NCBI GenBank assembly: GCA_907163375.1
Contig: CAJQUW010006152.1
Coordinates: 60,626-124,625 of the forward strand
Direction of reading: 5' to 3'
DNA from: Prostheceraeus crozeri
Lineage: Eukaryota; Platyhelminthes; Polycladida; Euryleptidae
DNA length: 64,000 nucleotides
In this document: piece by piece, positions 34,301-49,300 of the stretch
How positions within the stretch are numbered: position 1 is the first letter of the stretch
Layout: the number at the start of each line of letters is the position of its first letter
Program-made: the position numbers and the translations under genes
The notes under the pieces: model-generated
Databases searched by the model: none
What the model was told of the DNA's origin: nothing
The model's input: only the letters and a program-made list of their open reading frames with translations

Positions 34301-37300
34301 GTATGCAGTCGGAAATCTGTTGAGTTTAACTTTTTGCACGACAAAAGCGAAAGTTATGATCAATGACTGCTACATTGTATAGTAAAGATAATAGCATAGT
34401 AAAGTAAACGCGTGTAATGTATTTATATAGACTCTAATAAGTCAATTTCTTGCATTATCAAATACCACGTGGCATGCATGTCATTGCAGTGCCTTCAGTA
34501 CATTTAAATTTTGAGTTAATTTATGTGCTTGCTTCTAATGGAATTATTCAAAGTGACCCTTCAGTCGATAGGTTTATTCAAAGTATTATTCAAGTACATT
34601 ATTTAATTATGAAGTATTTATTCAGAGGTTAATTCATATTAATTCTTTAAAGTAAACATCGGTTGTGTTCAAGATCCGAATGAGGAAAAATCCGCTGAAT
34701 AGCTGTCCAATAAGTAAATGCACTTACACCAAGATTGAAGCTTGGACCTCGGGCTTAACTTTGGCTGTGGGTGATCTTGAGTGCTCTACCCAAGGTTCTA
34801 AAAGCCTGGTTTATGAAAGTTTAAAACATTGTTTTCGATTAATTTTTTTTACTAAACTTTAATTAATATGCGATCTGCCATTTGAGGAAAACAGAATACA
34901 TTTTCAATTCATAACGTCAACGAAGCTTCCATATGATATTATCTGATTGGTTCTTATGTTTTTTTATTTCACAAGCGCGTCATTTTGTCAATGTAATAAG
35001 GATGGTTCATTGTATCGGCTACCCGCTTGCCTATCCATCAAAGTTTAGTAAAGTTCCGAGCCTTATGCCTATGCGTCAATCAATATTTGAACATAACGTA
35101 GGGTCTACTGCATACAAATATCAACACGTTATAGCAAGTTTAAAAAATGTTCATATAGGAGACAAGCTACAAGACCAATCGTTCAAACTCTTTTATAAAG
35201 CAAATACAAAAAATAAGAGATAAGGATGTAGGTGTCATTTTCATGCTACAATGGGTCATTAGGGAAATATAATTTGACAACACTAAATGTGACAGGGACT
35301 TTCATGATGACATGTTATATTGGTCGGCAGGATCCACTGCATTATCAAAAGTGACCAGAAACGCAAGCCTAAAACTTCAAATACTTAAGCGGCCTTTGAC
35401 TTCTTCGAAGGAATGCATTATATGGGCTTTCAATAAGCGCTACCCTATACTGCGGAGGGGGTTTCGGACCCGTGTCGCATACTTGCTGCAGTTCTTTTCA
35501 TTCAAAACCATGTGGTTTAGGCTTTTGTGACTTAACGTGATAGCGTATTTTCAAACTAATCCTCAAAAATCGATGGATTGTCGTATGCTCTGCAATAACT
35601 TATCACTTCCACGCTGGGGTACGCTCGTGAACAGACCAGACGAAACATGACAGGTTTCTAGTGTTCTCTTCCTTTTTCCTTTGCTTCAGTATACATATCG
35701 TGAGGTTTAGTGCGCTTTTTCTTTTCAAAATAATCAATCGGCAAAACTGCTGCTCCTACATCGCACTAATTACCGAGAAAACAATAAGTTTTACTATTAT
35801 TACTCGTAGAACCAATCAGCACAGCCATTTTATTGCATTGGTCCGCAAGTTATTATTCAATATGAAATTGCTAAAATAGCGCCATTTCAACAAGGACCAG
35901 GCACCTGCTTAATAAAATCAAGCAGTCTGACATGCGCCAGCAGCATATTCAGTAGTGAAAGTGATGTTTTAATTTTCGTTTCATGAAAATTGATTTGTTG
36001 ACTGAAAATATAGCAGGCACTTAGGCACTTAGCAGGTACAATTAAGTACCATAGTGATATGAATTGCATTGCGTTTCATAAATAGAAAGAATATCATCCT
36101 GATAAAAGGGATATCTGTATATACATGTGTCATCTATCATCAGTGTGTTTGATCGATTAAAACAAATCTGAATATTTCTTTGTAAATGAAATCACAAAGT
36201 CAATGATTGTAATTGCCTTTAAGATGTGTGCGCAAAAGGGTTCATGATATTATTTAGATAAGAGATAATCTACCAGTGCATATTTATGGAGCGGAGGAGC
36301 CGATGATGCTGAAGACAACAGCATTAAGAATGCTGAGCCGAACTAGAGGTGCTACGTTAAGAAACAGACTTACAAGCGAACAGATGCGAAGGGAGCTTGG
36401 CGTGATACAACAAGACAAGAGCAACCCGCTTGAGATGGTGTGGACACCTCATACAGATGCAAGTCGACAGTCCGGTGAAAATGGTTAAGGAAATGGAGGT
36501 GAAAGGAGCCCGAAGGAGAGGACGTCGGTGAAAGCGATGGCACGATAACATCTAGCAACTCGAGAGAGATGCTATTGCCTACTCTCTATGCCTACGACAG
36601 AGGACACATTGGAGAAGTATGACATAGCCCCGACCCGGCTAAATAGGTGCAACAGGAGGAGGAAGAAGAAACAGCTTCATTTTTTGAATTTAATTTAGTG
36701 ATTTTACAGTTATCATTATAAGAGATTTGTTTGGCGAATCATGCAAATCAGAAAAACGTGGGTCCATTACCTAATCTCCAGGAGAAAGATATACAAATAG
36801 ATTCTTCTAGAATCCATGTCTTATATTTTGAAATCAATCTTAGTCTTTGGAGAGATGTAAGTGTACATTTAGTACCGTGTCCTAGAAGCCAGTAATCTCA
36901 ATATCTCAGCATTGAATCCTTAGTTGAATATTGATTCAGATTTAAGGCGAAGTACTTTAAGGGGAAGAGGGAAAGGTCACAATATAAGATCAGCACCACA
37001 AACATGATCTATTTTCCCGTGAACAATTGTAAAAATCTTTTAGAATGTTCTCTTTTTTTATAGCACTTAGCCTATGACTCTTATGGAACTGGGTATTTTA
37101 CGTTGTAATTAGAGTAACTATAACGGTTTCTTATTTCAATTTGCTTTTGAAGGCATTGCGTACCATGTTTTGCAGTCCGATTTAATTTAGAAGATTGCGC
37201 GTGGAAAACTGATTTTTTTACGTTCAGCAATTAGTATGATTACATATGCATATGCAATAAAATTCTAGTGAAATAGAGTTTAGTTTCCCTGTGAAAACAA

Positions 37301-40300
37301 TTTTTATTCCTTCAATACATGATGACTTTGAATCAAAGCCGTCATGCCGCTGACTATTCGTCATGCAGCGATTTATTTCTATGGAACGTGACTTCTCAAC
37401 ATTGACAATAAAATTCGAAAATTATGGATTGAGCCTAAAGCAAATATAACAAGTGACTTTGATCGAGTGAAGCGGAGCCGATTCTCTTCCGAGTCAACTT
37501 CACCTTTGTGCACAGTTCGCAAGCCTATTTGCTCAATAAATACACACGGGATTGTTCACAATATTTTACTGTCCATGAAATGCGAGACAGCAACTGTTCT
37601 TTCTTCAGAGTAAATGTCTATACTAACCAAATGGGGCGACCAATTTCGTATAAAATCATTCTGTGCAAATCTAAAAAAGTAGACATTGTATTTTTACAAC
37701 TGCTTCCTACAACTGAAGCGTTGGAATTAAAAAATCAAGGGTCAATATTGCAAATTCATACGATTGAACGTTTTTGATCTGCATTTAAAAGACGAGACCG
37801 CTTGATCATCGATGTATTTTATTTCTATATTCATCTGACTTTTTACAGTAAAAACATCGAATTCAGATAACCAAGTAGGTGAATGATTTCGCATTCTATG
37901 ATCATGAAGCATCCTGTTCTGGCAACAAGTGATTGTGTTGTGTGCTGTAAACTGCACACAAAAATTTAAAAAGCAAAAAAATAACAATCAAGGCTCCCTT
38001 TTTGGTATTTTCGTCTTGCTTCATAGTTTAAACAAAATTTATCTCTTAAAATATTGACTATTTCTTCTGTTATTGATGATTTTAAGTGTGTCGTCACCAG
38101 TCATGAGGTCTACAACCTTGGAAAACCTGTTTTACTCGTAAAAGTGATTGATATTTTTAATATTTCAGCATCCTGACTTCAGTAAAATGAAATACTGTGA
38201 CCCATTGGCATTTCATGGGCGTTACATTCCCTTCAATATGCATATAATATCCCATTGATTTCGAGAGATAAATGTTCAGATTCTACAAGCATCAAAAGCT
38301 ACATATTCTCCGAGTCGAAGGCGAGGCTATATAATAGTATATAACATGCACTTCACTGCATGCAAATTATTGTATACAGTTTTACAAACCTGTGTCATCT
38401 GCGCTCGTTGACCACAATGAAGATCAAAATAAGTATATACTTCATAGCGTCAAACAGCATTACTTGCATTTATGTGCCTACTTATTCTGCCAATCCTAAA
38501 AATCCATTGATAAAAAGAAAAAAACTAAGTTACTTGGTGCCTTCGCACCAGTATATTTTTTTGATCTATTTAAAATAAAGATTACACTGAAGTGCACTGA
38601 AGTTGCACTGAAGTTGCACTGTACTTCGGCCTTTGGCCTTCAAGGTGCGATGGTGGAAGATCATCATCGCACCTTGAAGGCCAAAGGCCGAAGTACAGTG
38701 CAACTTCAGTGCAACTTCAGTGCACTTCAGTGCAATCTTTATTTTAAATAGATCAAAAAATATACTGGTACGGAGGCACCAAGTAACTTGGTTTTTTCTT
38801 TTTATCAATGGATTTGAACCTCCTGAAAAATTTGATCAATTATAATCCTAAAAATGTCCAGTTTTGCATTAAATTTTGATGAAATGTCCTATTTGATGTA
38901 TACAGGCCTACATGAACAGCATTTGATGAAATAATAACGCAGAGACTAACATTTATTTACGTGATTTTAACAATGATTAAATATGCACTGAAACAGTGGC
39001 TAAACCAATTGACGCACCTGATTATGGTGTTGTGGATGGGATCGTGTGTTTGATCACGAAACAGAATCATAGCATCTTAAACAAATGTCATTGGAAGCCA
39101 AACGGCGAGTATCTGCGCTGTAAATCTGCATACATAGGTTAAGTCATGAACACGTCCCTGTGTCGTAGCGGACTCAAACCTGTCCATTTCAATTGTTATT
39201 TGATTTTGATTGCATATTTGCGTATGTTCATGGTGGTAGTTTGCATAATTGTATGTATTTATTCAAGTCAGGCTCAGGACTCGACTCTCAATCAAAGTTC
39301 ATTTAGGTGCCTCCTCCCGGTACGTTAATCATTCAGAATTTTAGACGTTGTCAAGCTAGCCTGGGCTGTGCTCCATTGCAACTTTGACCATGGATTATTA
39401 TACTTGTGCCTGGCACATGATGACTTTGCCAGTACCTGTATGTACCAATCCATTGTCTATTCTGTACTCTGTTAGGGACGCAAAATGTTGTCGACTGTTT
39501 ATTGACGTCATCAAGAAGCAAAGTGTAACAAACCCTTGGTATCAATTTTCAAAGTTAAATGCTGTTTACCCACAGTGAGAAACAGTGAGAAATATCAATT
39601 CAGTTATTTCCTCATTTCATGTACGGGAAAATTGAGTTCATTTCAGCGGAAGTTACCAGAAAATCCCGTTCGCTCTGTTCTTTCGTTCATTAATGAACGG
39701 CTGAAAACTTCGTTAATTCACTCAAAAGTTCCAATGCATTGCTTTATGCACTGAGGTAGAACATTGGGATCTTAATGCTAGTGAAGTCATAGTCTGCAAG
39801 AAAAGCGCGATAACTAGCTTTTAAACAAATAATTTCTTTGAGACTGGGCATCTCTCAATCAATTCCCTTTATAGTTGGCCAGTTTGTTAGGGAGATTAGC
39901 CATTGAAGAAAGGAAAGTAATCGCTATCTGTAGTTTTTATTTTTGGTCAGAATAAATTAGAGTAAAATATATACCTGTCGGTTCTTCGGCACCAGTGCCT
40001 TCCTGACGCCGACGATGCAAAACAACATCACCGCTCAATGAACTGCTTCTATGAGTATAATGGTATATCATCAAGCTGTATTCATAGCAGACCAAGAGTG
40101 AACTCTATTCGAAATTGCTGTGTCAGTGGTCAAGGGGTACGTGCATGCGATTTGAATTGATTCTACATTGATTCTTGTAGATACTTAAGTAGCATAGTAG
40201 ATAGTAGCATCACGTGAATTCCTTTCTTTCTCTAGGAATTTAATGTGAAACATTTCTATGCTTTGGTCTTGATTGCTATGCTTCAGCTTCAAGACACGGT

Positions 40301-43300
40301 CAGTGAGCAACAAAGTAGCAACAAAGCGCTCTCACTGACCATGTCTTGAAGCTAAAGCATATCAATCATCATGGAAATGCTTGACATTAAATTCCTAGTG
40401 AAAGAAATGAATTTACTTGATACTACCATCGCTGAACGTAAATATATAAAATCAATACAACCTCAAATAAATCGTAAGCACGAACTGGACACGCACCCTT
40501 TGACCTCTGACGGAGCAATTTCGAAAAGATTTTATTCCCGGTCTGTTATGAATAGAACTGGATGATACACCAGAAGCAGTTCGTTGAGCGTTGATGCTGA
40601 TGTCCGAGGAAGGCACTGGTGCCGAAGTACCGACTGGTATATACATGTACATGTATTTCACTTTCATTTATTCTGTCCAAAAATGAAACTACGGAGAACT
40701 ATTACTTTCTTTTTATTCAATTTCGTTTAGATGAATTTAAAACAGGAACAATATTTTTCCTGAAAAGGGTTCTGCTCCTGAATATGTCAACATTCCATTT
40801 TCTGTGACACCTCAGCTGAAGCTTCTTGGTGTGACGTGGAGCGCTGATCTGTCTTGGTCATTGCATTTTTATGAGATACGTCCAAGATGCTCCAAGCGAC
40901 TATACTTGTTTGTGTACATCAGCAAAGTATGGATCATAATGAACTATAGGAGGCTTTTCATTCTATGTAAAAGTGTTTTTCTTTTTGATGATCCGGTAAT
41001 TTTCAGTCTCAACATGAATTACCAAAATATTGAGAACTCCCTTTTTTGACGTTTGAAAGAATATTTGCTCCAAAAACTGCGGATGTGTCTGCTCGAGCAT
41101 TCATTGTCTTAATTGGAAGAGAGAAAGAAGCATTCTGTTCATTACAGCTCAGCTAAGTATCATTCGCTAAATTCTCTTTTCGATACCACCGGTGGTCGCG
41201 ATTAAGTACCCTTTTCGAAAGCCAACAGACGCACAAACTGCTTCTCTGTTTGCAATGTAATTTTGCATAAGAATCTGCATAGTCATGCATACACGTCGGG
41301 GCCAACGCTCACTGACACAGTATCATGAATGCTTATTTCTTAATTGCTATTACTCGTCCTCATTGTTTGTCTTTACGCTCTGATTTATGCTTCCTGCTGA
41401 ATAAAGCTGTATTCAATTCTATTAATACAAAGATAGAAATACATCACAGACAAGCATTCGGCTTTTTCCTAGTGATGCATTAACTCGAATGAGTCAATGG
41501 CATTAACTCTTGCGAAATTCTCGAATGAGTCGATTTTGATCAAATACGGTCAATTCTAAATGATGTAAAAATATTTTGTTACTGCAGAATATGCATGTAC
41601 AATATTATGAGTGGTGGAAAAAAGAGTTGTTGATTCCATGTCATTACATTTTCACGCAAGCAAGACATCCTTGCATAATTTACATTAACTTGTAAATAGA
41701 ATCAATGTTACACATACAGATAGATATAGCAATAAAGAAACAGAAGAATTCCAACAAATGTGGAAATAGAAATCTAAACTCTTGCGCACAAATGTTGAAT
41801 AAAGCATTAAATATTTTGGAAGAATCCAGAGAGAAGGCGCCGAACTACCGCCAGAAGTCCGGATGCAGACGTTTTGACACTGTATTTTGTGTTTACATGT
41901 TTAGATCGGGTTGCACATTCCCTTAGACAACGATTTCGTTCAACTTGAATCACACATCAACATACATGAACGGATATCAGGATTTCGTCGCCTGGGGTCG
42001 CGCTTTCTCCAGGTCAGAAAAGTAGTTCAATCAGACTTTGATTTTGGGGAAATTGCTACCAGAAATATCAAAATCTATTTTTTAGCTGATTTCCAATACT
42101 CTTCCTAATTAACTTAAGCGGGATCATCCGTCATAGTGACGGAATTGGAAAGTTGGTATTCAGACCTCTGACAACCACTTTGGCTGTGCTGGCTGTTGTC
42201 TTCTCTGAAAAATGTCGGCATGTGTTGAATCTGATGTGAAATGACCTATCAAGCCGAAAGAATTTGCGGTTTAGAAATATCAAAGAGCTGATCCTCTGAA
42301 GTGTTGCTAAGACATGAATTTTATCCCAAATGATACTATATCAGGTGATAAATCCTTTACTGCGCCGAAGAAGTCATCAATCATCGTAGTCCAGTCTAAT
42401 AACTATTTTTGGTGCATCAATCTAAACCCTGCACTGCTTTCGATTGTCTAGTTTAGCAGGTCGTCATCTTCAGCATACGTATAGAGGAAAATGTGACAAA
42501 GACGTTCAAGAAATGTATGTGCAGTTGAAGTAAGTGTGATTCGAAAAGCACAGACCCTCTAAGTCAATGACCGTCTATTATTTGATTATTTCTTGATATG
42601 CGCCTGCGTCAGTCGTCTGAATAAATGTAATACATTGTTTTATGAAAAAGTTGATCTAATGCAGCGTTTTAGTCGGCTTCATAAGGACAATTGAAAACTT
42701 TTTGAGAGGACAGTTTAAAAAGACGCATGCACATAACGTCCGAGGCAAAAGCCGGCAAACGTCCGAGGCAAACGTTGAGGTAAAAGCAAATGTATTTTAT
42801 TTCTTCTCGAAAATAATAAGCAATCACATTATAATAAACTCACAGGCTTGGTTTCATGCTAGTTTTGTATGTATACTTCTCGTTCCGCTCTCTGAACACT
42901 CTCCCTCTCCCAAATTATATTTTTTGCCCAAATCAGGAATAAAGTTACTAAAAAATATCAATAGTCTATTTCCAGAGCTGATATATTCCTACTGTTGCAA
43001 TTTTATTATGTCGCCATTTTTTTGAAATTAACCTCAAGTAGAAACATCTGTGTTTTTGAATTTTTGCATCATAGAGAATCTTCTAAAATGAAATCAGTGT
43101 AGAAAATGCAAATAAATAAGACATGATATTTGCAATCAAGAGTCGACTTAGATGAACAATACCACATATACAGCTTCAGTTGGAGCAATGGATCTTCGTA
43201 GTCAGACGTTCAAGATGCATAATCTTGAGCAGATGACACCTTTTAAAATTATCAAATAGTAAATAGATTCAGATATCGCTCAAGTCACAGTCCTTTCTAT

Positions 43301-46300
43301 AGGATCGTATGGTTAAGGTGGGTTAGCGACACAAGTACAAAAAAGCAAGCAAAGCATATGGGTGGATGATCAATCTTCTTGCCGTCGCGCGATGAAGGTA
43401 ACATTAACGACCTATTCACTGCTGCGTCGACAGCAAGACGGCGGCGATGGAATCGAGTTCAAGACCTTCGGTATAAAATCGACACATGCATCCACTTAGC
43501 TAAAAGTATTACGCTTGATAGAGGGGAAAGAGACATTTTAGGGATAGATACTATATGCGAGTATATCTGTCTATTAGATCTTTCTTGTTTTTGTCTCCTA
43601 CTGTCATATCGGCTACTGACGAAATAGACGAAATCCGGATCTGACCAAATTCGTTGTTTTACACAAAGCAAAAGCGGGGATTGCAGAGCAGAGCGCGCGA
43701 CACACGAGCTTTCACTGTAACTATCATCCTATTGTTGTTAGAGTACACATGAATTTAATTTCGACAACGGTCACCTTCATCTGCTCCTTAAACCCACTTT
43801 ATAGGCCTGCTTTTTCTTATTTGAGATCAAGTAGGGCTTGGAACTACATGTATAAGTAAATAATGGTCCTATAAATTAGCATCGATGTGCCTTCACTTCC
43901 GTCAAGTCAACTATGAAAGCTTCGTTGCCCATTGCTTTGTATGCTCTTACAAAATTGCAATTTTTTAATGTGTGCTTCATGATGACTCTAGTTTCCATGC
44001 CAGCACACAAATTATGATGCAATCATTTATCCACTTCAGGCTTATTCGTCTCCTGAAGGTGCATAATCCCTCGATGTTTTTTAATAGAGACTGCACTTCA
44101 AGTTAATCTTTATAAAATACATCCAGGTTAATCTCCTGAATATTCAACCATCTCAGTTAGCGAAGTGGCAATTGTCTTTCAGATATTGATTAGAATTGTT
44201 TCAAGAAGTATCTAAATTGCGCTTCTAAACAAGCTAAGAACACTTGTTGAGTTGATAATCAATCCATTTTGTATCATTGACATGAGATCGGATATAAGCA
44301 GATCTTACAATCATCATTTTGTCACCCTATTATGGTCATATTATGGTAGTGAAAGGTTCGTATAATATATTCCCCTGTTACAATGACAGAGGTTTCCAAA
44401 CTAACTGCCCAATCAACAACAAAGTAATCAAAAATGTACATTTTCATGCACAGAGATATAAATTAGTATTCGACTTCAAATGTCATCAGATTCGTTAAAT
44501 ATAAATTAACTTCACATTCAAATATGGTTCTTCAGACTTGTCAATCATTAAAAGTATTGCTAAAATTATATAGCAAGGTTTTACTATAATCATTCAATTT
44601 ATCAAGAATTTGTTAGAGGGAAATTTCTGTTGGGGAATTGCTTGATGCAATTTTTCGGCTATCTCTGCAGGATGACGCGATTTCTTCATCCCTCAACAAC
44701 ATTTTTGCAATGCAATAGTAAATTCGTCTCTAATTCTTCACAATTATTTTCAAAGAGAAATTTTAATTCAGTTAATATTACATTTTTCTTATATATATTA
44801 AGATTAAGTTATTTTGATTTACCAGTAGATTTCTTCAAGAAACTGTTTTCAATTTAGCCTTGAACATGCATACCTACTTCCGACAGAATTTTAATGAAAT
44901 TTCTTGAAGAATGACAATTTATTTTTTTCAATCTTCAATCAAAGAGCTTTTATCATGCATTAGTCTCTATCTTGAAGGAAAATTGATTAGAATGTACGTG
45001 CTACATGAAAGCCCTTTCAGTGCAAAATCAGTCAATTTATCAATTTTTTGGTCAATAGATAGTCAGGCCACCACAGTTTTTGGCTGTCAGCACCAGTTTG
45101 TGCAGGAAACGACGCCGAAAATGAGGTTTCCACAGAATGAGGTACAACCCATGGTTGCTACAAATCTGTGCGTATGCTGAGTTCTACCCGCTACCTCTTC
45201 TTGTCATGCAGAATCGGAGAAATACACATGTAAATCAAATTGGAAGCAAATAGAACTTTTCCGGAAACTTATTTTTTCATACACCTGTGTCAATGAAGAT
45301 TAACACATTCAGATCTAGCAAGCCTCCTAATGTCGACAAACGAAACATTTTGGGAATTTGTAGTCACCGGGGCCGTGCCAGTGGCCGGCGTTCAGAAATG
45401 TCGGCCGGGGCTAGGTCTGCGTATTCAAAACCGGCCATTCGGTGGCCGGCTTATTAAAAACCGGCTGGTCGGGGATGTGACGGTGGATGGCATCTCTGTA
45501 CCGGTTGGTTATGGCTTTGATCGTCAGACATTATTTGGTCAACTTATGTCATTAGACATTATTCAATTTCCACATAGCATACATACAATTTATGAATGGT
45601 AGGCCTATGGTACTCCGGATAAGCGAGAGTTACCTATTAGAATGCAATATCATGCGATGCAATTATTCGCACTTTGATGATATGTTTTGTGCTCGGAGCA
45701 ATAATACGCTTAATTACTAGTCTAATGAGTTGTAGAACTAACTTTATGATCTATGATAACGATAACTGTATTTTCAAAGTCAATCAAACACAAGCAAGTT
45801 AAAGCAGATCATCAAAATAATGGCCCTAACGGGCATTGATATAATAGTAACATTGATAGAATAATAACATATGCGTGTATCTATTTCCGGTCTCCACAAG
45901 AAAGCTTTAAAGCGGTCAGCAAATTCTAAGTTCTCTAAATGAAAGTTTTTCTAACGATAAAGGTTCTGAGATGAACACTTTGATCACTGACTGAGTGCTG
46001 ATGTTGCGAGATGCTCTGATTGCGACGTGCAAACTTGATAAAGTGATTCACTAAAGTGAGATTTCTACATTTGTGAGGGAATTCCAGTGATTTGCGATGT
46101 CAATTGAGAGCTCTCTCAACTATACAGTCCGTTTCCTAAATCGTTGCACAACCCGAAAAGCTCTTTTATCTCTTGCTTATTCTCATCAAATTTATCCGTA
46201 AGCTGCTTAAGCTCATGTAATTGATTACTGAACCTATTCACTTGGTCAGCCGAGAGACTTGCTTGGTTTAGGAAACAGTGTGGTGCGCCTAATTAAATGA

Positions 46301-49300
46301 AGTAATTAGTGATTAGAAAAATTATTCATGATCATATCATAGCTGATCATGTCATAACTGCTCCCGTTTCCTGTCATCATTGAATGAGTTGCTAAAAGTC
46401 TCATCGATTCACTTAAAGGACGCAGCAACTGCGACGTGAAGAGATTGCTACTGTAAGTGAACAGATGTCGATTTTCAGTCTGACGCCAAGCCTTTGTGTG
46501 CGCGCAGATCAAGGATTCGAAATCCTGCCTGATCTCCACTGAGGGAAATGATGACTCACCCGTCGACTGAGTGTGGAAACAATACGAATTTCCCAGTGAA
46601 CGGATGGGCAGATCGTGATAAAACTTACATATTCTTGGAGCTGATACCACCAGCATTCTTTTAAACCCAAACGCGAAAGCGCCAGCGTTCATACAGCAAA
46701 AGTTATTAAGTTGTGTGCAGTTACGGTTAAAAACATTTTTAACGCGAAAGTTAGCGAAAAATCAAGCAAACGTGTTAATTGAGTAAGACTGCACCAAATG
46801 TCAAAATTTGAAAAAACATATAATCTGAAAGCTTAACACGAGCCTGATTGAATAGTGATAATTTTAATTTTCTGTTTTGCGGAGTTTAGTCAGTAAGCAT
46901 CAGTGAATGAATTGACAAAAAAATTTATACTTTTATGTCTGCTGACCACAACTGACGAGACACAACCTAATCGCTCAGCCAAATCAAAGTACTTTACACA
47001 TCCTTTCACATGGTATGACGTCTATTGAAATTGAGAATCTTATCAATGAAAAAATCGCGTCAGATCTCTTAAGCAGCATTTCTTCGTTACTGTATCTTTT
47101 TGTATATTCAACGAATCTTAAAATCTTTACATGATGAAGCTGTATGATAGCTCACACTGTCTGTCAGCTTTCATTAAAAATTCTGTCGTCTTCATGTTAA
47201 AATCCTGCATCATAGAAAACGCTCAATTTTCTTTAAGAAAGTAAAATGTATGCCAAAATGATCTATGGAACATAAGGTTTCATATGATATATTGTTTATT
47301 AAAATTAAACCAGGAATTCAACACGAAAATTACATTTGAAAATAGGTTAACTTTCTTGTGGAATTATTTATGAAACGGTCTTTCATATCTTTTGAGCTAA
47401 CATTGATGACCACGAACTCGCCAAACTTGTCATTATTTTTTTATCCCTGTACAATGGCAACGTTGACGTCAATTAAGACTTATTGCGTGCCGCTTACTTA
47501 TCTTGTTGTCTACGATCCACTGTCAAATGTTCTGGTAGTAGGCCTCAGGTTGCATTGAAATTGAAATCCAGTATTCATCGTATCTCTAAGCTTTCTAAGC
47601 TCTAATTTATATCTAAACGATCCCATGTAGTGAAATTATTCAATATCTGGAATAATTCTACAATTGTTTGGCTGAGGAATGCACAATGGTTCCAAAATTC
47701 ATCTAGGCTAGAATATACGATTCTGGAAACTACATCTAACTAAGGTTTGAGCTTCATGTATACGTTGCCGGAAATCATTTTTGAACTGTTTGAAAAACAG
47801 TTCGCAGCATTTATGTCACAAAACATGCGTATAGATACTCTCAAATTATGTTACATTTGCATGCTGTTAATGTTGTAATGATTGACTAAGCAATTTATTC
47901 TAGACTGGATGTCTTCAACGGTCGACATGGGTCTAAGCGGCCCGCTGGCGCTACTAAGACCGGCCTGCGGCCGGCCGGTCTTCAAAATTTGCGGCTGGCT
48001 TCAATCCTGGTAGACGCAATTAAGACCCTTTACGCATACATCACCTATCAGCATGATAGTAACACAAACGCAGTATAGGAAATGGCCTGAAGACATTCCA
48101 TGCAAAACGTATGGCTTTATAGTTAGTACTTTTTACCTGGGAAAAACATAGAAATGCAATTCTCACCGAAAACTTCAATCTGCTTACTATTGGATTTACA
48201 GGTACTTTTTTTGATCCTGTCTGACAAGAAGAGAAAGCAGGCGCATAGACTACATAGAACGGAAATTCCGTCATGATACATTAAAATCATCAAAAGGATC
48301 GGGAACCAATTTCTCGGTCACTATGGAAATCTGCTAGTCTTCTAGGTACTCATAGATTCTGACTTTATATTTATGTCATTTAGAGTAAAATATTGCACAT
48401 GAAATATGAAGGATATCAAAGGTTTGTTTAATTATAAACAATATCATAAAAACACTTTCTGTGCTTTACTCGGCATATGTATTTGTTTACGATGACATGC
48501 GTGGACCATGGCTTTATTGGGATTCAGAAATTCAGATTCTCAAAAATTCATTGAAGGTTTAACATTGCTTGATAATTGTATTGAAGTAGTCGTGGTTTAA
48601 TAAGCTGATGTTGTGTAAAGAATATAGATGCCAATCTACTTAAAGTGATCGTTGAATTTGTTGATGAACCTCTGAAGATTTTGAATGTGACATAGAATAT
48701 TATACCGGTTTCTCTCAATGAGTTAACTGAAATTTCATCAAAATGCAAACTTGTGTTGTAATTGTAATTGCGATTATAGTTACTGCAATTAATACTTGTA
48801 ATCAATAACATTTTCTGAAGAGTAATTTGCAATTGTAATCAATTACATTTTTAGGCGTGTAATTGGGATGTATTGCAATAACCTTGCGATCAGTTCTGTT
48901 CATTAATCAATTACACTTCGTGAGTAATTCACACAGGTCTGTCAAAATGATCAATCGCGTCATTTTAAGCTGCCTCTTTAATATACAAAATTGCCTTGTT
49001 ATAATGGAGTATCTACGGCAGCTGTTTTTTCATATAAGTGAACGGTAGTCCCTTAGAATATCCGCTTAAGGTGAATATTGACAGATCTGTATTTAGTCGG
49101 CATGATGCTTTAAAGACCAGATTCAACTGCATCCGAAAGATTACTTCAAAATCATCCTGACAGACTTTCTAACTGACTTGCTACAAAATTACGAGCAATC
49201 CTTCATGAATATGTCTCTTAACGCAATAACCTCTTTGTGAAATAAGATTATATTCAATAGCAAGAATGCATCTGTTAGAAGAATATCAACATTCAACATA

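Noticed and set aside
38566-38808. 80-codon minus-strand frame in the palindrome
   Set aside because: It arises from the palindrome's short internal repeats; its translation is repetitive and reflects DNA structure.
39146-39328. Hydrophobic, signal-peptide-like frame as Wnt exon 1
   Set aside because: Its strong donor (GTACGT) is in the wrong phase for exon 2, and the phase-2 alternative (GTGCCT) is weak. The candidate at 31277-31356 has both the right phase and a strong donor.
46510-46545. 'ggattcgaaatcc' as a tRNA T-loop
   Set aside because: It is a small palindrome with no flanking tRNA structure on either strand.
46306-46692. 128-codon minus-strand open frame
   Set aside because: No family motifs, no splice or promoter context, and low-complexity repeats at its end ('SYDMISYDMI'). 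Probably chance or part of an old element.
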